From assembly GCA_903893805.1 (NCBI GenBank), contig CAITNM010000041.1, forward strand, positions 46,679 through 110,678: a DNA stretch of 64,000 nt, in the 5' to 3' direction. Below, in pieces: positions 36,601 through 45,432 of the stretch. The stretch is from an uncultured Alphaproteobacteria bacterium. GTDB taxonomy: Bacteria; Pseudomonadota; Alphaproteobacteria; Paracaedibacterales; CAITNM01. Each line of letters starts with the position of its first letter. Positions within the stretch are counted from its first letter, which is position 1. The translations under genes and the position numbers were made by a program. Below the pieces are notes generated by a model. That model did not search any database. It was not told the DNA's origin and saw nothing but the letters and a program-made list of their open reading frames with translations.

Positions 36601-37552
36601 TATTTTGGTTTCTAATATCAGCTTTGGTGTGGCGTCACCAGAGTCATTGACTAAGTTACGAAGCTTGGCAAATGTTGTCTTGAATGAAAAAAGTATTCGT
36701 TTCACGGATCAGGATTTTATTGAAAAAATTTCTAATGTAGATATTTTGATTGCTGGCACAGAAAAAATCACACGATCTGCTATTGAAGTGGCAAAAAATT
36801 TAAAGCTTATTGTGCGTATTGGTGTAGGGGTCGATAATATTGATTTGGATTGCGCTCTAGAAAACAAAATCAGCATTTGTTACACTCCGGAGGCTCCTTC
36901 AGAATCTGTACCAGAATTTACGCTTTCCCTCATCCTTAATTTAATAAAAGGAATATCTGTATCTGACCGAAAAATGCACAAAAAAAATTGGCATAGGCCA
37001 ATGGGTAGAATGTTATCTTCGATGAAAATTGGTATTGTTGGTGTTGGTAAAATTGGTTCCAAAGTTATTCGCCTTATCAAATCTATATCGCCTGGAACAG
37101 AAATTCTTTTTTATGATCCTTACTTGGAATCTGCTGAACAAGCTCTAAAATGTGGCATTGAGCAACTCTTTCGTGAAAGTGATATCGTGTCTTTGCATTT
37201 ACCTCTAAATGATCAAACTGGCGGATTAGTAGATGGTGGTCTTTTAAGCTCTATGAAAAAAGAAAGTTACCTTATTAATACATCTCGAGGTGGGATTGTA
37301 GATGAGGCAGCTCTATATCAATCTCTTAAGAACAATCATTTGGCGGGTGCTGCGATAGATGTTTTTGAGAATGAGCCCTATCATGGACCTTTGGCAGAAC
37401 TGGATAATTGTTTGACCACTTCACACATAGGTTCCTTAACGCAGGAAGTGAGAGCTTTAATGGAAGAGCAAGTTGTTGAAGATATAGAAAGTTTTATATG
37501 TGGACAGCCCTTCATAAGGCCATTAGATGGGTTTAATTTTTGTGGATATTAA
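36593..37552 (+). CDS. D-isomer-specific 2-hydroxyacid dehydrogenase
   Basis: 319 aa, SerA-like fold. NAD motif GIVGVGKIGSKVI (about 145-157), LINTSRGGIVDEAAL with the catalytic Arg, VFENEP with the Glu and TSHIGSLT with the His. The ACT regulatory domain of true SerA is absent. In this setting it could make or use a 2-keto/2-hydroxy acid feeding the neighbouring aldolase and KdsB-like genes. The start at MPNILV overlaps the previous gene by 8 bases; its ribosome site is weak. Confidence 0.85.
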   Translation: MPNILVSNISFGVASPESLTKLRSLANVVLNEKSIRFTDQDFIEKISNVDILIAGTEKITRSAIEVAKNLKLIVRIGVGVDNIDLDCALENKISICYTPEAPSESVPEFTLSLILNLIKGISVSDRKMHKKNWHRPMGRMLSSMKIGIVGVGKIGSKVIRLIKSISPGTEILFYDPYLESAEQALKCGIEQLFRESDIVSLHLPLNDQTGGLVDGGLLSSMKKESYLINTSRGGIVDEAALYQSLKNNHLAGAAIDVFENEPYHGPLAELDNCLTTSHIGSLTQEVRALMEEQVVEDIESFICGQPFIRPLDGFNFCGY

Positions 37553-37553
37553 A

Positions 37554-38450
37554 ATGAAAAAAGCAATTGTATTTGGTGGTTCTGGATTTGTGGGAAGTCA
37601 TGTGGCAGATGCCCTGACAAATACCGACATAGAAACAACCATTTTTGATATTAACCAATCTAAATTTAAAAATGATAAGCAAGTGTTTATTCAAGGCAGC
37701 ATCCTTGATCAAGACCTGGTCAATAAAGCAATTGAAGGAAAAGATTATGTCTATCATTTGGCAGGTCAAGCAGATATAGGCATTAGTTTTGAAGCCCCTA
37801 AAGAAACACTTTCTTTAAACATACAAGGAACCATTAATATCCTTGAGGCTTGTCGCACGTATAATGTTGAACGATTCGTTTTTGCGTCAACAATCTATGT
37901 TTATTCTGATCTGGGAGGATTTTACAGAGCTAGTAAACAGGCCTGTGAAATTATAATTGAGGAGTATCAAAAAAACTTTGGAATTGATTATACAATTTTA
38001 AGGTATGGCTCTTTATACGGTCCAAGAGCTGATGAAAAGAATCTCATTCACCGAATACTAAAACAAGCAATCTTAGAAAAAACTATTCAAATTGGTTATG
38101 GTAGTGAAGAAAAAAGGGATTACATCCACGTTTATGATGCCGCACGTATGAGCGTTGATATTTTATCAAAAAGTTATAAAAATTCTCATGTGATGTTAAC
38201 AGGACATCAGTATATCAGTCGTGGAGAGCTATTGGATATTATTAATGAAATGTTAGGCGGTGATATTAAAGTCGAAAAAGCGGATCGACAAGAAAGTGAT
38301 CGGCTCCATGGGCATTACAAATTTACTCCGTACGTTTTTAAACCACAGATTTCTAAAAAACTTGTAAGTAATGAATATCTTGAATTTGGTCAAGGAATTT
38401 TGAATTGTATGGAAGAGATCCATGAAAAATATGTTGCCCAAAAATCTTGA
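37554..38450 (+). CDS. NAD-dependent nucleotide-sugar epimerase/dehydratase (extended SDR)
   Basis: 298 aa, opening AIVFGGSGFVGSHVADAL (about 4-21); catalytic FYRASKQACE with Tyr and Lys near 135; the substrate loop has LRYGSLYGPRADEKN. Extended SDR on a sugar nucleotide or a related sugar; specificity unknown. It starts just after the dehydrogenase stop and overlaps the HAD gene, so it belongs to the same translated run. Confidence 0.8.
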   Translation: MKKAIVFGGSGFVGSHVADALTNTDIETTIFDINQSKFKNDKQVFIQGSILDQDLVNKAIEGKDYVYHLAGQADIGISFEAPKETLSLNIQGTINILEACRTYNVERFVFASTIYVYSDLGGFYRASKQACEIIIEEYQKNFGIDYTILRYGSLYGPRADEKNLIHRILKQAILEKTIQIGYGSEEKRDYIHVYDAARMSVDILSKSYKNSHVMLTGHQYISRGELLDIINEMLGGDIKVEKADRQESDRLHGHYKFTPYVFKPQISKKLVSNEYLEFGQGILNCMEEIHEKYVAQKS

Positions 38451-39069
38451 GGCCATTTTTTTAGATTTTGATGGTGTAGTTGTCGAGTCAGCGCACATTA
38501 AAACCGAAGCCTTTTATGAATTATATTTGTCTTACGGGGAAGAGGCGGCTTCTTATGCAAGAAGTTATCATTTAAAAAATCAGGGTGTTAGCCGTTATAA
38601 AAAATTTGATGAGATACATAAATTATTTCTAAATAAGAACTGCTCAGAAAACGAAAAAGAAAGTCTTTCAGCAAGATTTTCAGAAATTGTGTTTGAAAAA
38701 ATTATAGATGCTCTTTTAGTTGATGGAGTTTTGAATTTTTTAAAAGAAATGCAAGATCAAAATATTCCTGTTTTTTTACTCTCTGCTACCCCTCATGAAG
38801 AGTTGCTCACCATATGTAGCGCGAGAGGAATTTTGAGTTATTTTAAAGGTGCGTACGGAGCGCCTCATGAGAAAAGTACATTGGGCGAAAAAATCGTAAA
38901 CGATTATCATTTTAATAAAGAGAGTATAATTTTTATTGGTGATAGTTTAAGTGATTTTAAGGCAGCGACAGCAATTAACGTAACTTTTATGGGAAGAGTT
39001 CCCGATGGCGAAGAAAATCCCTTTGAGCCTTCTATTAAAACCATCGCAAATTTTCTAGATTTAATGTAA
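38422..39069 (+). CDS. HAD-superfamily phosphatase
   Basis: 215 aa. Nucleophile motif IFLDFDGVVVES (about 11-22), LLSATPHEEL as motif II, the Lys of motif III near 153, and FIGDSLSDFKAA as motif IV. In Kdo and sialic-type pathways a HAD phosphatase (KdsC, NanP type) removes phosphate from the ulosonate-phosphate before CMP activation, and this gene could do the same for the product of the neighbouring aldolase. Overlaps the SDR upstream by 29 bases. Confidence 0.8.
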   Translation: MKNMLPKNLEAIFLDFDGVVVESAHIKTEAFYELYLSYGEEAASYARSYHLKNQGVSRYKKFDEIHKLFLNKNCSENEKESLSARFSEIVFEKIIDALLVDGVLNFLKEMQDQNIPVFLLSATPHEELLTICSARGILSYFKGAYGAPHEKSTLGEKIVNDYHFNKESIIFIGDSLSDFKAATAINVTFMGRVPDGEENPFEPSIKTIANFLDLM

Positions 39070-39686
39070 TGAAAAATTGTCAATTTCAATCGCTTAAACA
39101 AGCCGGATTTTTTCTTAAACAGCAAATTGAACAAGATTTACAGCGTCAAATTAAGTTGCATGACCATGCTGTTTTAATTTTACCAGGTGGCAATAGTATC
39201 AAGTTGTTTTTTCCGTATCTTACTTCACTTGATGTGCCATGGAATAAAATAACCATCGGTTTAAGTGATGAGCGCTGCGTGCCATTAGATCACAAGATGA
39301 GTAATGAGAAACAGTTAAGAGAATGCTTTTTAGACTTATTGCCTGATTATAATTATTGTCCTTTAAACCAACAGCTAATTACCAAGATTCAAGAATTTCC
39401 ACCTGTTACAGTTTTAAGCATGGGAGAAGATGGTCATTTGGCATCTCTTTTTCCTGAAGAATATGAAGAATGGAAAGATATGATTATTGGTGTTTATAAA
39501 ACAAAAAATAAAAGTCCTGACCGAGTAAGTCTTTCTGAGATTGCTTTAATGTGCTCCCAAGTAATATATATATTGGCGGTTGGAAAAGATAAAAATCACT
39601 TTTTGGATGAAATAACAAAAAGCTCATTCTGTCTTAATTCTATTTATAAAAATTCTTATTTAATAAGAGTCACCAATGCAAAGTAA
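39069..39686 (+). CDS. 6-phosphogluconolactonase-like protein
   Basis: 205 aa of the glucosamine-6-phosphate isomerase/6-phosphogluconolactonase superfamily. LPGGNSIKLFF near 39, SDERCVPLDHKMSNEKQLRE near 75 and LSMGEDGHLASLFP near 118 are those of Pgl lactonases rather than NagB deaminases. It is a little shorter than typical Pgl. Being inside a glycan cluster rather than with zwf, it may open a lactone of an unusual sugar acid. Starts by TAATG overlap. Confidence 0.8.
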   Translation: MKNCQFQSLKQAGFFLKQQIEQDLQRQIKLHDHAVLILPGGNSIKLFFPYLTSLDVPWNKITIGLSDERCVPLDHKMSNEKQLRECFLDLLPDYNYCPLNQQLITKIQEFPPVTVLSMGEDGHLASLFPEEYEEWKDMIIGVYKTKNKSPDRVSLSEIALMCSQVIYILAVGKDKNHFLDEITKSSFCLNSIYKNSYLIRVTNAK

Positions 39687-39738
39687 AAATTTTATTTTTA
39701 AATTTTCTATGAAAACCTAAAAAAGGATAATTGAACAA

Positions 39739-39876
39739 ATGCTAAACAAAGAAAAAATAGGTGATTTCATCACTAATGCTATTAATAGCTTATTGAATTT
39801 ATTAGGTAAAAACCTAGGGTACCATTTCTACAAGCTTTTTTCATTGCTATCCTTTTGGTGGAGCATTTATTGTTAA
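39739..39876 (+). CDS. Small hydrophobic protein of 45 aa, unknown
   Basis: The 200-base gap between the lactonase and the next SDR contains a 45-codon frame (MLNKEKIGDFITNAINSLLN, ending FWWSIYC) preceded by AAAAGGA at 11 bases. It would be an amphipathic N-terminal half and a hydrophobic C-terminal half. No homology is recognised. It could be a small membrane protein of the cluster or chance. Confidence 0.3.
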   Translation: MLNKEKIGDFITNAINSLLNLLGKNLGYHFYKLFSLLSFWWSIYC

Positions 39877-39886
39877 GTAAAAAATT

Positions 39887-40807
39887 ATGAAACTTCTTGT
39901 AACAGGTGTTGCAGGTTTTATAGGCGCAAAAGTTGCAGAAACAGCTCTTGATAAGGGGTATGTTGTTGTGGGGGTCGATGACCTCTCTCAAGGGTATGCA
40001 AGTAACGTTCCTAAAGGCTGTGATTTTATCAATGGTAATTTAATAGACCCAAATTTTGTGGACAATTTACCGAAAGATTGCGAAGTAATTCTGCACCTCG
40101 CGGGACAATCTTCAGGTGAAGTAAGCTTTGATAACCCAGTATTAGATCTTGAAAAAAATACAATTTCTACACTTAATCTTATCAAATATGGCATTAGCAA
40201 TAAGGTTAAAAAAATTGTTTATGCAAGCTCCATGTCAGTTTATGGAGCAACTGAAGATAGGCCAATTGAAGAGTCTTATGCATGCACTCCTCTTTCATGC
40301 TACGGAGTTGGAAAGCTTTCTGCCGAAAGTTACTTAAGAATTTATCAAGATCAATTATCACACACAATTTTTCGTATGTTTAATGTTTATGGTCCAGGTC
40401 AAGACATGAGTAACCTTCGTCAAGGGATGGTAAGTATTTACTTGGCCCACATCATAAAAACTAAACATGTTCCTGTTAAAGGTGGAGTGACAAGGTTTAG
40501 AGATTTTATTTACATAGATGACGTTGTAAATATTTGGTTGCAATCTATTGAAAATAATGATTTTAACAATAAATGCTTCAACTTGGGTACGGGGGTAAAA
40601 ACAACTGTTTTAGAGCTTTTGACAAAAATTCAAGTTGTTTTACCTGATTTTACTTGGGAAGAAGTTCAAAGTACGCTTGGTGATCAATTTGGAATCTATG
40701 CGGATACAAAAAAAATTAAAAACTTGCTTGTGAATTACTCATTCACTTCGCTTGATGTGGGGTTATTAAAGTTCGTTGAATGCTTACAAAAAAATCAAAA
40801 TCTTTAG
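39887..40807 (+). CDS. NAD-dependent nucleotide-sugar epimerase (UDP-glucose 4-epimerase-like SDR)
   Basis: 306 aa. VTGVAGFIGAKVAE (about 5-18), DDLSQGYASNVP with the Asp that binds the adenine ribose, SSMSVYG and CYGVGKLSAE as the Ser/Tyr/Lys site, and FNVYGPGQDMSN in the substrate domain. The order of motifs is that of GalE-like enzymes; substrate unknown. The following gene starts inside its last codons. Confidence 0.83.
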   Translation: MKLLVTGVAGFIGAKVAETALDKGYVVVGVDDLSQGYASNVPKGCDFINGNLIDPNFVDNLPKDCEVILHLAGQSSGEVSFDNPVLDLEKNTISTLNLIKYGISNKVKKIVYASSMSVYGATEDRPIEESYACTPLSCYGVGKLSAESYLRIYQDQLSHTIFRMFNVYGPGQDMSNLRQGMVSIYLAHIIKTKHVPVKGGVTRFRDFIYIDDVVNIWLQSIENNDFNNKCFNLGTGVKTTVLELLTKIQVVLPDFTWEEVQSTLGDQFGIYADTKKIKNLLVNYSFTSLDVGLLKFVECLQKNQNL

Positions 40808-42462
40808 TCTATTTAATTCAAAATTCCTTAGAAACCAATAGTGATGCCCCTGTTTACTATACGGGGGTTGAGAGATTATCTAACGGTCAGTCACTGAATG
40901 TAAATGGTATCGACACCAATACGTTAAATGAAATTAATACGTTTATAGTGAATTTAAGCGGGCTCTTTGAAAATCAATTATTTTCTTTAACTAGCGCCTT
41001 AAGTTCTAATCGATACCTATCTCCACTTTGTGATAATTTTCTTAAGGGTTGGAGGCTATTGGAAATATTAAGAGAGAATTCTGAAATTTGCTTGTTGGTA
41101 GATAATGAGCATGAAAAATGCTTCTGGAAAGATTTTTTACTAGCAAACAATATGCAGGTTATTTCAAAAAATAATAGAGCTTTCTGTTGTCCAATTAAAT
41201 CTCTTGTTAGAGAAATGGTAGGCGCATTGAAAGAGTGTTTTTGGGTAGCTTGTGCTAAAAAAAAGCAACAATTTTTTTCAAAAATTATTTTTATTGACTG
41301 GATTAATGAAAAAAATAAATCTTGTGAGCAATCAATAAATTGCTCTGCTTATTTTGGAAAATTTTTAAAAAATACGAATGAAAAAATTCCAGTCTCTGTA
41401 CTTGGTAATATCCTAAGTGGACATAAGGATTTTAGAGAGATTATTCAATCGGATTGCAGATTTATTAAAGAAAAAATCTCATTCTGGGATATTATTTGGT
41501 CTTTTTTAAAAAGTTTTAAATTAATGGGGCCAATTAAAAAGAAGATTATCTTTGAAGATTATGATTTTACAACTATTGTAAGACACTCTTTAGTGAAGGA
41601 TTTTTGGGATGCTGACTATTTAAAGCATCTTTTGTTTTATAGGGTTTTTAAAAAATTATTCGCAGGTATTTCAAACGACACAATAATTATTTATCCGTTT
41701 GAAAATCAGCCTTGGGAAAAAGCTTTAATCATGGCTTGCTCTGAACAAAAAAATAAAATCAATTTATTTGCCTATCAGTTTTTTCCAATTCCTGAAAATT
41801 TTTTAATTAATCGTTTTTCTGAAATGGCAAAAAGATCTGGAATGCTTCCTTCTAAAATTTTTACAAGTGATATACATTCTGATCACCTTTTACAAAAACA
41901 AGGGGTTTCTACTCTCAGATTAGGCAGTGTGCGCTATAATCACTTGCTTAATTATCAGGAGCATTTTACGACAAGAAAAAAAATATTGTGCTCTCTTTTC
42001 TTGGATGAAGCCGAAACTATTTCTATGGTCACAAAAATGGTTAAAATTTCAAAACATGTTGATTGTGATTTTATCATCAATTATCACCCCTTACTTTCTA
42101 ATGACATAATTAGAAAAATAAAAAATTTAGTTGCAGACTCTAAAAATATTACTCTTTCCATCAAGAAAGCGACTGATCTTTTGGATGGCGTATTTCTTAT
42201 GATATACAATTCTTCATCTGTTTTTTTAGAGGCAGCCTTGCGTGGCATAGCGGTCTTGTATTTGCATTGTGATGATATTATTAATCTTGATCGATTTCAT
42301 GGTCGTGGAAGGGCAGTTAAAAATGAAGAAGAAGCAATTTCTTTTATTCAAAAACTGAGGGTTGATAAGAATTTTTATGAAGCTTATGCTTCAGAAGTTT
42401 ATAAAAAATCAAATGAAATGATTCTTCCTTATGATGCACATGCTGTAGAAAGGCTAATTTGA
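40780..42462 (+). CDS. Surface carbohydrate biosynthesis protein (TIGR04326-like)
   Basis: 560 aa, soluble, with no membrane helix. The C-terminal region has a GT-B-like donor-site motif (MIYNSSSVFLEAALRGIAVL, near 470) and the preceding strands ISMVTKMVKISKHVDCDFII and LRLGSVRYN, which recall the TIGR04326 group found next to nonulosonic acid genes. I take it to be a putative glycosyltransferase. Assignment is from memory of the family pattern. It overlaps the upstream SDR by 28 bases and rfbF by one. Confidence 0.58.
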   Translation: MLTKKSKSLVYLIQNSLETNSDAPVYYTGVERLSNGQSLNVNGIDTNTLNEINTFIVNLSGLFENQLFSLTSALSSNRYLSPLCDNFLKGWRLLEILRENSEICLLVDNEHEKCFWKDFLLANNMQVISKNNRAFCCPIKSLVREMVGALKECFWVACAKKKQQFFSKIIFIDWINEKNKSCEQSINCSAYFGKFLKNTNEKIPVSVLGNILSGHKDFREIIQSDCRFIKEKISFWDIIWSFLKSFKLMGPIKKKIIFEDYDFTTIVRHSLVKDFWDADYLKHLLFYRVFKKLFAGISNDTIIIYPFENQPWEKALIMACSEQKNKINLFAYQFFPIPENFLINRFSEMAKRSGMLPSKIFTSDIHSDHLLQKQGVSTLRLGSVRYNHLLNYQEHFTTRKKILCSLFLDEAETISMVTKMVKISKHVDCDFIINYHPLLSNDIIRKIKNLVADSKNITLSIKKATDLLDGVFLMIYNSSSVFLEAALRGIAVLYLHCDDIINLDRFHGRGRAVKNEEEAISFIQKLRVDKNFYEAYASEVYKKSNEMILPYDAHAVERLI

Positions 42463-43241
42463 TGAAAACAGTTATACTTGCTGGTGGCTACGGTACTCGT
42501 ATTCGTGATGTAACTCATGATCTTCCTAAGCCTATGATTCCGGTGGGAAATTATCCTATTATTTGGCATATCATGAAGCAATATGCCCATTATGGAATGA
42601 AAGAATTTGTTTTGTGTCTTGGATATAAAAGTGAAGTTATCAAAGATTATTTTTTGAATTATCAAAAACGGCATGACGATTTTACATTTGATCTGAGAAC
42701 TGAATCAATTCAAAATCATACCAATCGACTGGTTGATGATTGGAAAATTACTTTTGCAGAAACTGGATTAAATTCTTTAACTGGTGCGCGTGTTTTTAGA
42801 GTTAAGGAATACATTGAAAAAGATGCTTATTTTATGCTGACCTATGGAGATGGCGTTTCAAATGTTGATATAAAAAAGCTTATAGAATTTCATAAATCGC
42901 ATGGCAAATTAATGACCGTAACTGGAGCTCACCCACCAGGAAGATTTGGTGAGCTTGACCTAGCTGAAAATCAAGTTATTGGATTTAACGAAAAGCCTCA
43001 GGCAACTGAAGGCTGGATTTCCTCTGGATTTTTTGTATGTAGTCGTAAGGTTTTGGATTATCTCACCCCTAATGAAGATTTGATTTTTGAAAAAGAGCCT
43101 ATTGAAAATATTGTGAGAGATGGGCAAATGATGGCCTATAAACATCATGGTTTTTGGCATCCAATGGATACATCAAGGGATTATCAGCTTTTAAATCAGT
43201 TATGGGAAAACAAAAATGCCCCATGGAAAATATGGCAATGA
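42462..43241 (+). CDS. rfbF: Glucose-1-phosphate cytidylyltransferase
   Basis: 259 aa, the standard length. VILAGGYGTRIRDVTHDLPKP (about 4-23 here) is the nucleotidyltransferase signature of the CTP-specific enzyme, and YGDGVSNVDI holds the metal-binding Asp. It makes CDP-glucose, entry to the CDP-deoxysugar branch. It starts at the ATG in a TGATG junction and ends in an ATGA overlap with rfbG. Confidence 0.95.
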   Translation: MKTVILAGGYGTRIRDVTHDLPKPMIPVGNYPIIWHIMKQYAHYGMKEFVLCLGYKSEVIKDYFLNYQKRHDDFTFDLRTESIQNHTNRLVDDWKITFAETGLNSLTGARVFRVKEYIEKDAYFMLTYGDGVSNVDIKKLIEFHKSHGKLMTVTGAHPPGRFGELDLAENQVIGFNEKPQATEGWISSGFFVCSRKVLDYLTPNEDLIFEKEPIENIVRDGQMMAYKHHGFWHPMDTSRDYQLLNQLWENKNAPWKIWQ

Positions 43242-44305
43242 GTATTCAAGAATTCTACAAAGGTAAAAAAGTTTTTATAACTGGGCATACAGGGTTCAAG
43301 GGGGCTTGGCTGGCTTATTGGCTAAAAGAGCTCGGTGCCAATGTTATTGGGTATGCTTTAGAGCCTGAATATGAAAAATCTCTATTTGAACTCTTAAGGC
43401 TTGATCAGAAAATTGACCATCATGCTGGAGATGTTCGTGATTTGAAAAACCTCTCTAACGTTATGAATCAAACAAAACCAGATATAGTTTTTCACTTGGC
43501 TGCGCAAGCTTTAGTTCGCAGATCCTATTCTGATCCTTTGCTAACATTTCAAACTAACGTGATGGGCTCGCTTAATCTTTTAGAATCTATTCGTGAAGCA
43601 GAATCAGTTAAATCTCTTGTCTATATAACTTCTGATAAATGTTACTGGAATAATGAATGGGTCTGGGGATATAGAGAAACAGATGCTTTAGGCGGCTCAG
43701 ATCCTTATAGCGCTTCCAAAGCATGTGCTGAACATGTTTTTAAAAGTTATTTTTTATCTTACTTTAAAGATCGTAAAAACTTTGGATGCGGCTCAACAAG
43801 GGCCGGAAATGTGATCGGTGGTGGAGATCGATCACAAGATCGTATTGTTCCTGATATAATAAGATCTGTAGAAAGCAAAAAACAAATTATTTTAAGAAAC
43901 CCACAATCCACACGTCCATGGCAACATGTGCTTGACCCTTTGAATGGTTATTTGCATTTGGCTATGCATCTCTATAATAATCCAGATCAATATAATGGAG
44001 AAGCATGGAATTTTGGGCCTTCCAACCAATCAATAAAAACTGTCTTAGAGCTAACGAACTTAATAAAAACATTATGGAAAAATGTGGAAGTGCAAGTTGA
44101 ATCTAATGTGAATCAGCCTCATGAATCAAATCTTCTTCACTTATCTATTGATAAGGCTCAGACTTTTTTGAAATGGTGTCCTATATATCACTTTAATCAA
44201 GCTGTTATGCAAACGGGTGAATGGTACAAACGTGTGCAAAATGGCGAAGAAGCTTCAAAAGTAACGAGTGAGCAACTTATGAATTTTATGGGCAGTGGTA
44301 CATGA
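43238..44305 (+). CDS. rfbG: CDP-glucose 4,6-dehydratase
   Basis: 355 aa SDR producing CDP-4-keto-6-deoxyglucose. KVFITGHTGFKGAWLAYWL (about 11-29) is the RfbG version of the glycine motif, followed by YITSDKCYWNNEWVWGYRET with the conserved Asp-Lys pair and DPYSASKACAE with the catalytic Tyr and Lys. Start ATG 43238 gives the family-typical N-terminus; longer frames upstream are inside rfbF. Confidence 0.95.
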   Translation: MSIQEFYKGKKVFITGHTGFKGAWLAYWLKELGANVIGYALEPEYEKSLFELLRLDQKIDHHAGDVRDLKNLSNVMNQTKPDIVFHLAAQALVRRSYSDPLLTFQTNVMGSLNLLESIREAESVKSLVYITSDKCYWNNEWVWGYRETDALGGSDPYSASKACAEHVFKSYFLSYFKDRKNFGCGSTRAGNVIGGGDRSQDRIVPDIIRSVESKKQIILRNPQSTRPWQHVLDPLNGYLHLAMHLYNNPDQYNGEAWNFGPSNQSIKTVLELTNLIKTLWKNVEVQVESNVNQPHESNLLHLSIDKAQTFLKWCPIYHFNQAVMQTGEWYKRVQNGEEASKVTSEQLMNFMGSGT

Positions 44306-45426
44306 TGAATATACCAGTTTTTAAACCTAATTTAACAGACAATGAAATTAATGCAGCGGTTGAAGCCCTACGTTTGGGGTGGTTGGGACCTGGTAGTTAT
44401 GTGCAAGAATTTGAAAAAAAAATTGCAGAGTATATCGGGGTTGATGAAAAAAAAGTTGTCGCGGTTAACACAGGAACATCTGCAGTTCATTTAAGTTTAG
44501 TTTTGAGTGGTGTTGGAGAAGGTGATGAAGTAATCACTCCTTCTTTCAATAATATAGCTGATTTTCATGCCATTAAGATGCTAGGAGCACATCCTATTTT
44601 TTGTGATATTTTTGAAGACACGCTTACTATTAATCCTGAAGCTATAGAGTCACTTATCACAAAGAAAACAAAAGCAATTATTTGCATAGATTTCGGTACG
44701 TCACTTTGTGATTATGACGCTATTAAAAAAATTGCTGATAAATACAATGTTTCTATTATTCATGACGCAGCACATGCATTTGGTTCTAAATATAAAGGAC
44801 AAATGGTTGGTTCCTTTTCGGACATTTGTACTTTTAGCTTTGATCCCGTTAAAAATATTACATGTATTGATGGCGGTGCAGTGATTGTAAAGTCACTAGA
44901 ATTTGCGCAACGATTAAGAGCTATGCGTCAGTTAGGACAACAACAAAATCAAGAGATACTATATAAAAATGAGCGCTCTTGGACATATGATGTTTCAGAA
45001 ATTGGTTTTCGCTACCACTTAGCTAATCTTCACGGTGCAATTGGTGTGCAGCAAATGAAGAGGATTGAGTTTATTAAGATGCAGCGCCAGCGAGTTTGTA
45101 ATTTTTATACGAAAACTCTAAAAAATTTAGATGGCCTTGCTCTTCCGCATGTAGACAATGAAATTTTCCCCTTTATTTATGTCGTCCGTGTGCAAAATGG
45201 TAAGCGTCAAGATTTCATTAATTATATGAAAACTCATGGGGTAGATACCGGTATACATTGGCAGCCAGGACATAAATTTTCATTTTTAAAAAATGAAGGG
45301 GCAGGACCATTAGTTATTACAGATAAAATTTCTGAAGAAATTGTTACGCTTCCAACATATCCAGATCTGACTGATGAAGAATTGTTTAAAGTGATAAGCG
45401 TCATTAAATCTTTTTTTACGGGGTAG
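44302..45426 (+). CDS. DegT/DnrJ/EryC1/StrS sugar aminotransferase (CDP branch)
   Basis: 374 aa PLP enzyme with the Schiff-base lysine retained (FSFDPVKNITCIDGGA) and IHDAAHAFGSK before it. Because the lysine is kept, and no iron-sulphur cluster or ferredoxin-reductase partner is present, it is not the RfbH dehydrase that makes 3,6-dideoxy sugars. It probably aminates a CDP-keto-6-deoxyhexose made by RfbG. Starts four bases inside rfbG; a second ATG follows immediately. Confidence 0.85.
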   Translation: MMNIPVFKPNLTDNEINAAVEALRLGWLGPGSYVQEFEKKIAEYIGVDEKKVVAVNTGTSAVHLSLVLSGVGEGDEVITPSFNNIADFHAIKMLGAHPIFCDIFEDTLTINPEAIESLITKKTKAIICIDFGTSLCDYDAIKKIADKYNVSIIHDAAHAFGSKYKGQMVGSFSDICTFSFDPVKNITCIDGGAVIVKSLEFAQRLRAMRQLGQQQNQEILYKNERSWTYDVSEIGFRYHLANLHGAIGVQQMKRIEFIKMQRQRVCNFYTKTLKNLDGLALPHVDNEIFPFIYVVRVQNGKRQDFINYMKTHGVDTGIHWQPGHKFSFLKNEGAGPLVITDKISEEIVTLPTYPDLTDEELFKVISVIKSFFTG

Positions 45427-45432
45427 ATATAG

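Noticed and set aside
44302..45426. Aminotransferase as RfbH (CDP-4-keto-6-deoxyglucose-3-dehydrase)
   Set aside because: It keeps the PLP lysine, is about 60 residues shorter than RfbH, and shows no iron-sulphur cysteine set.
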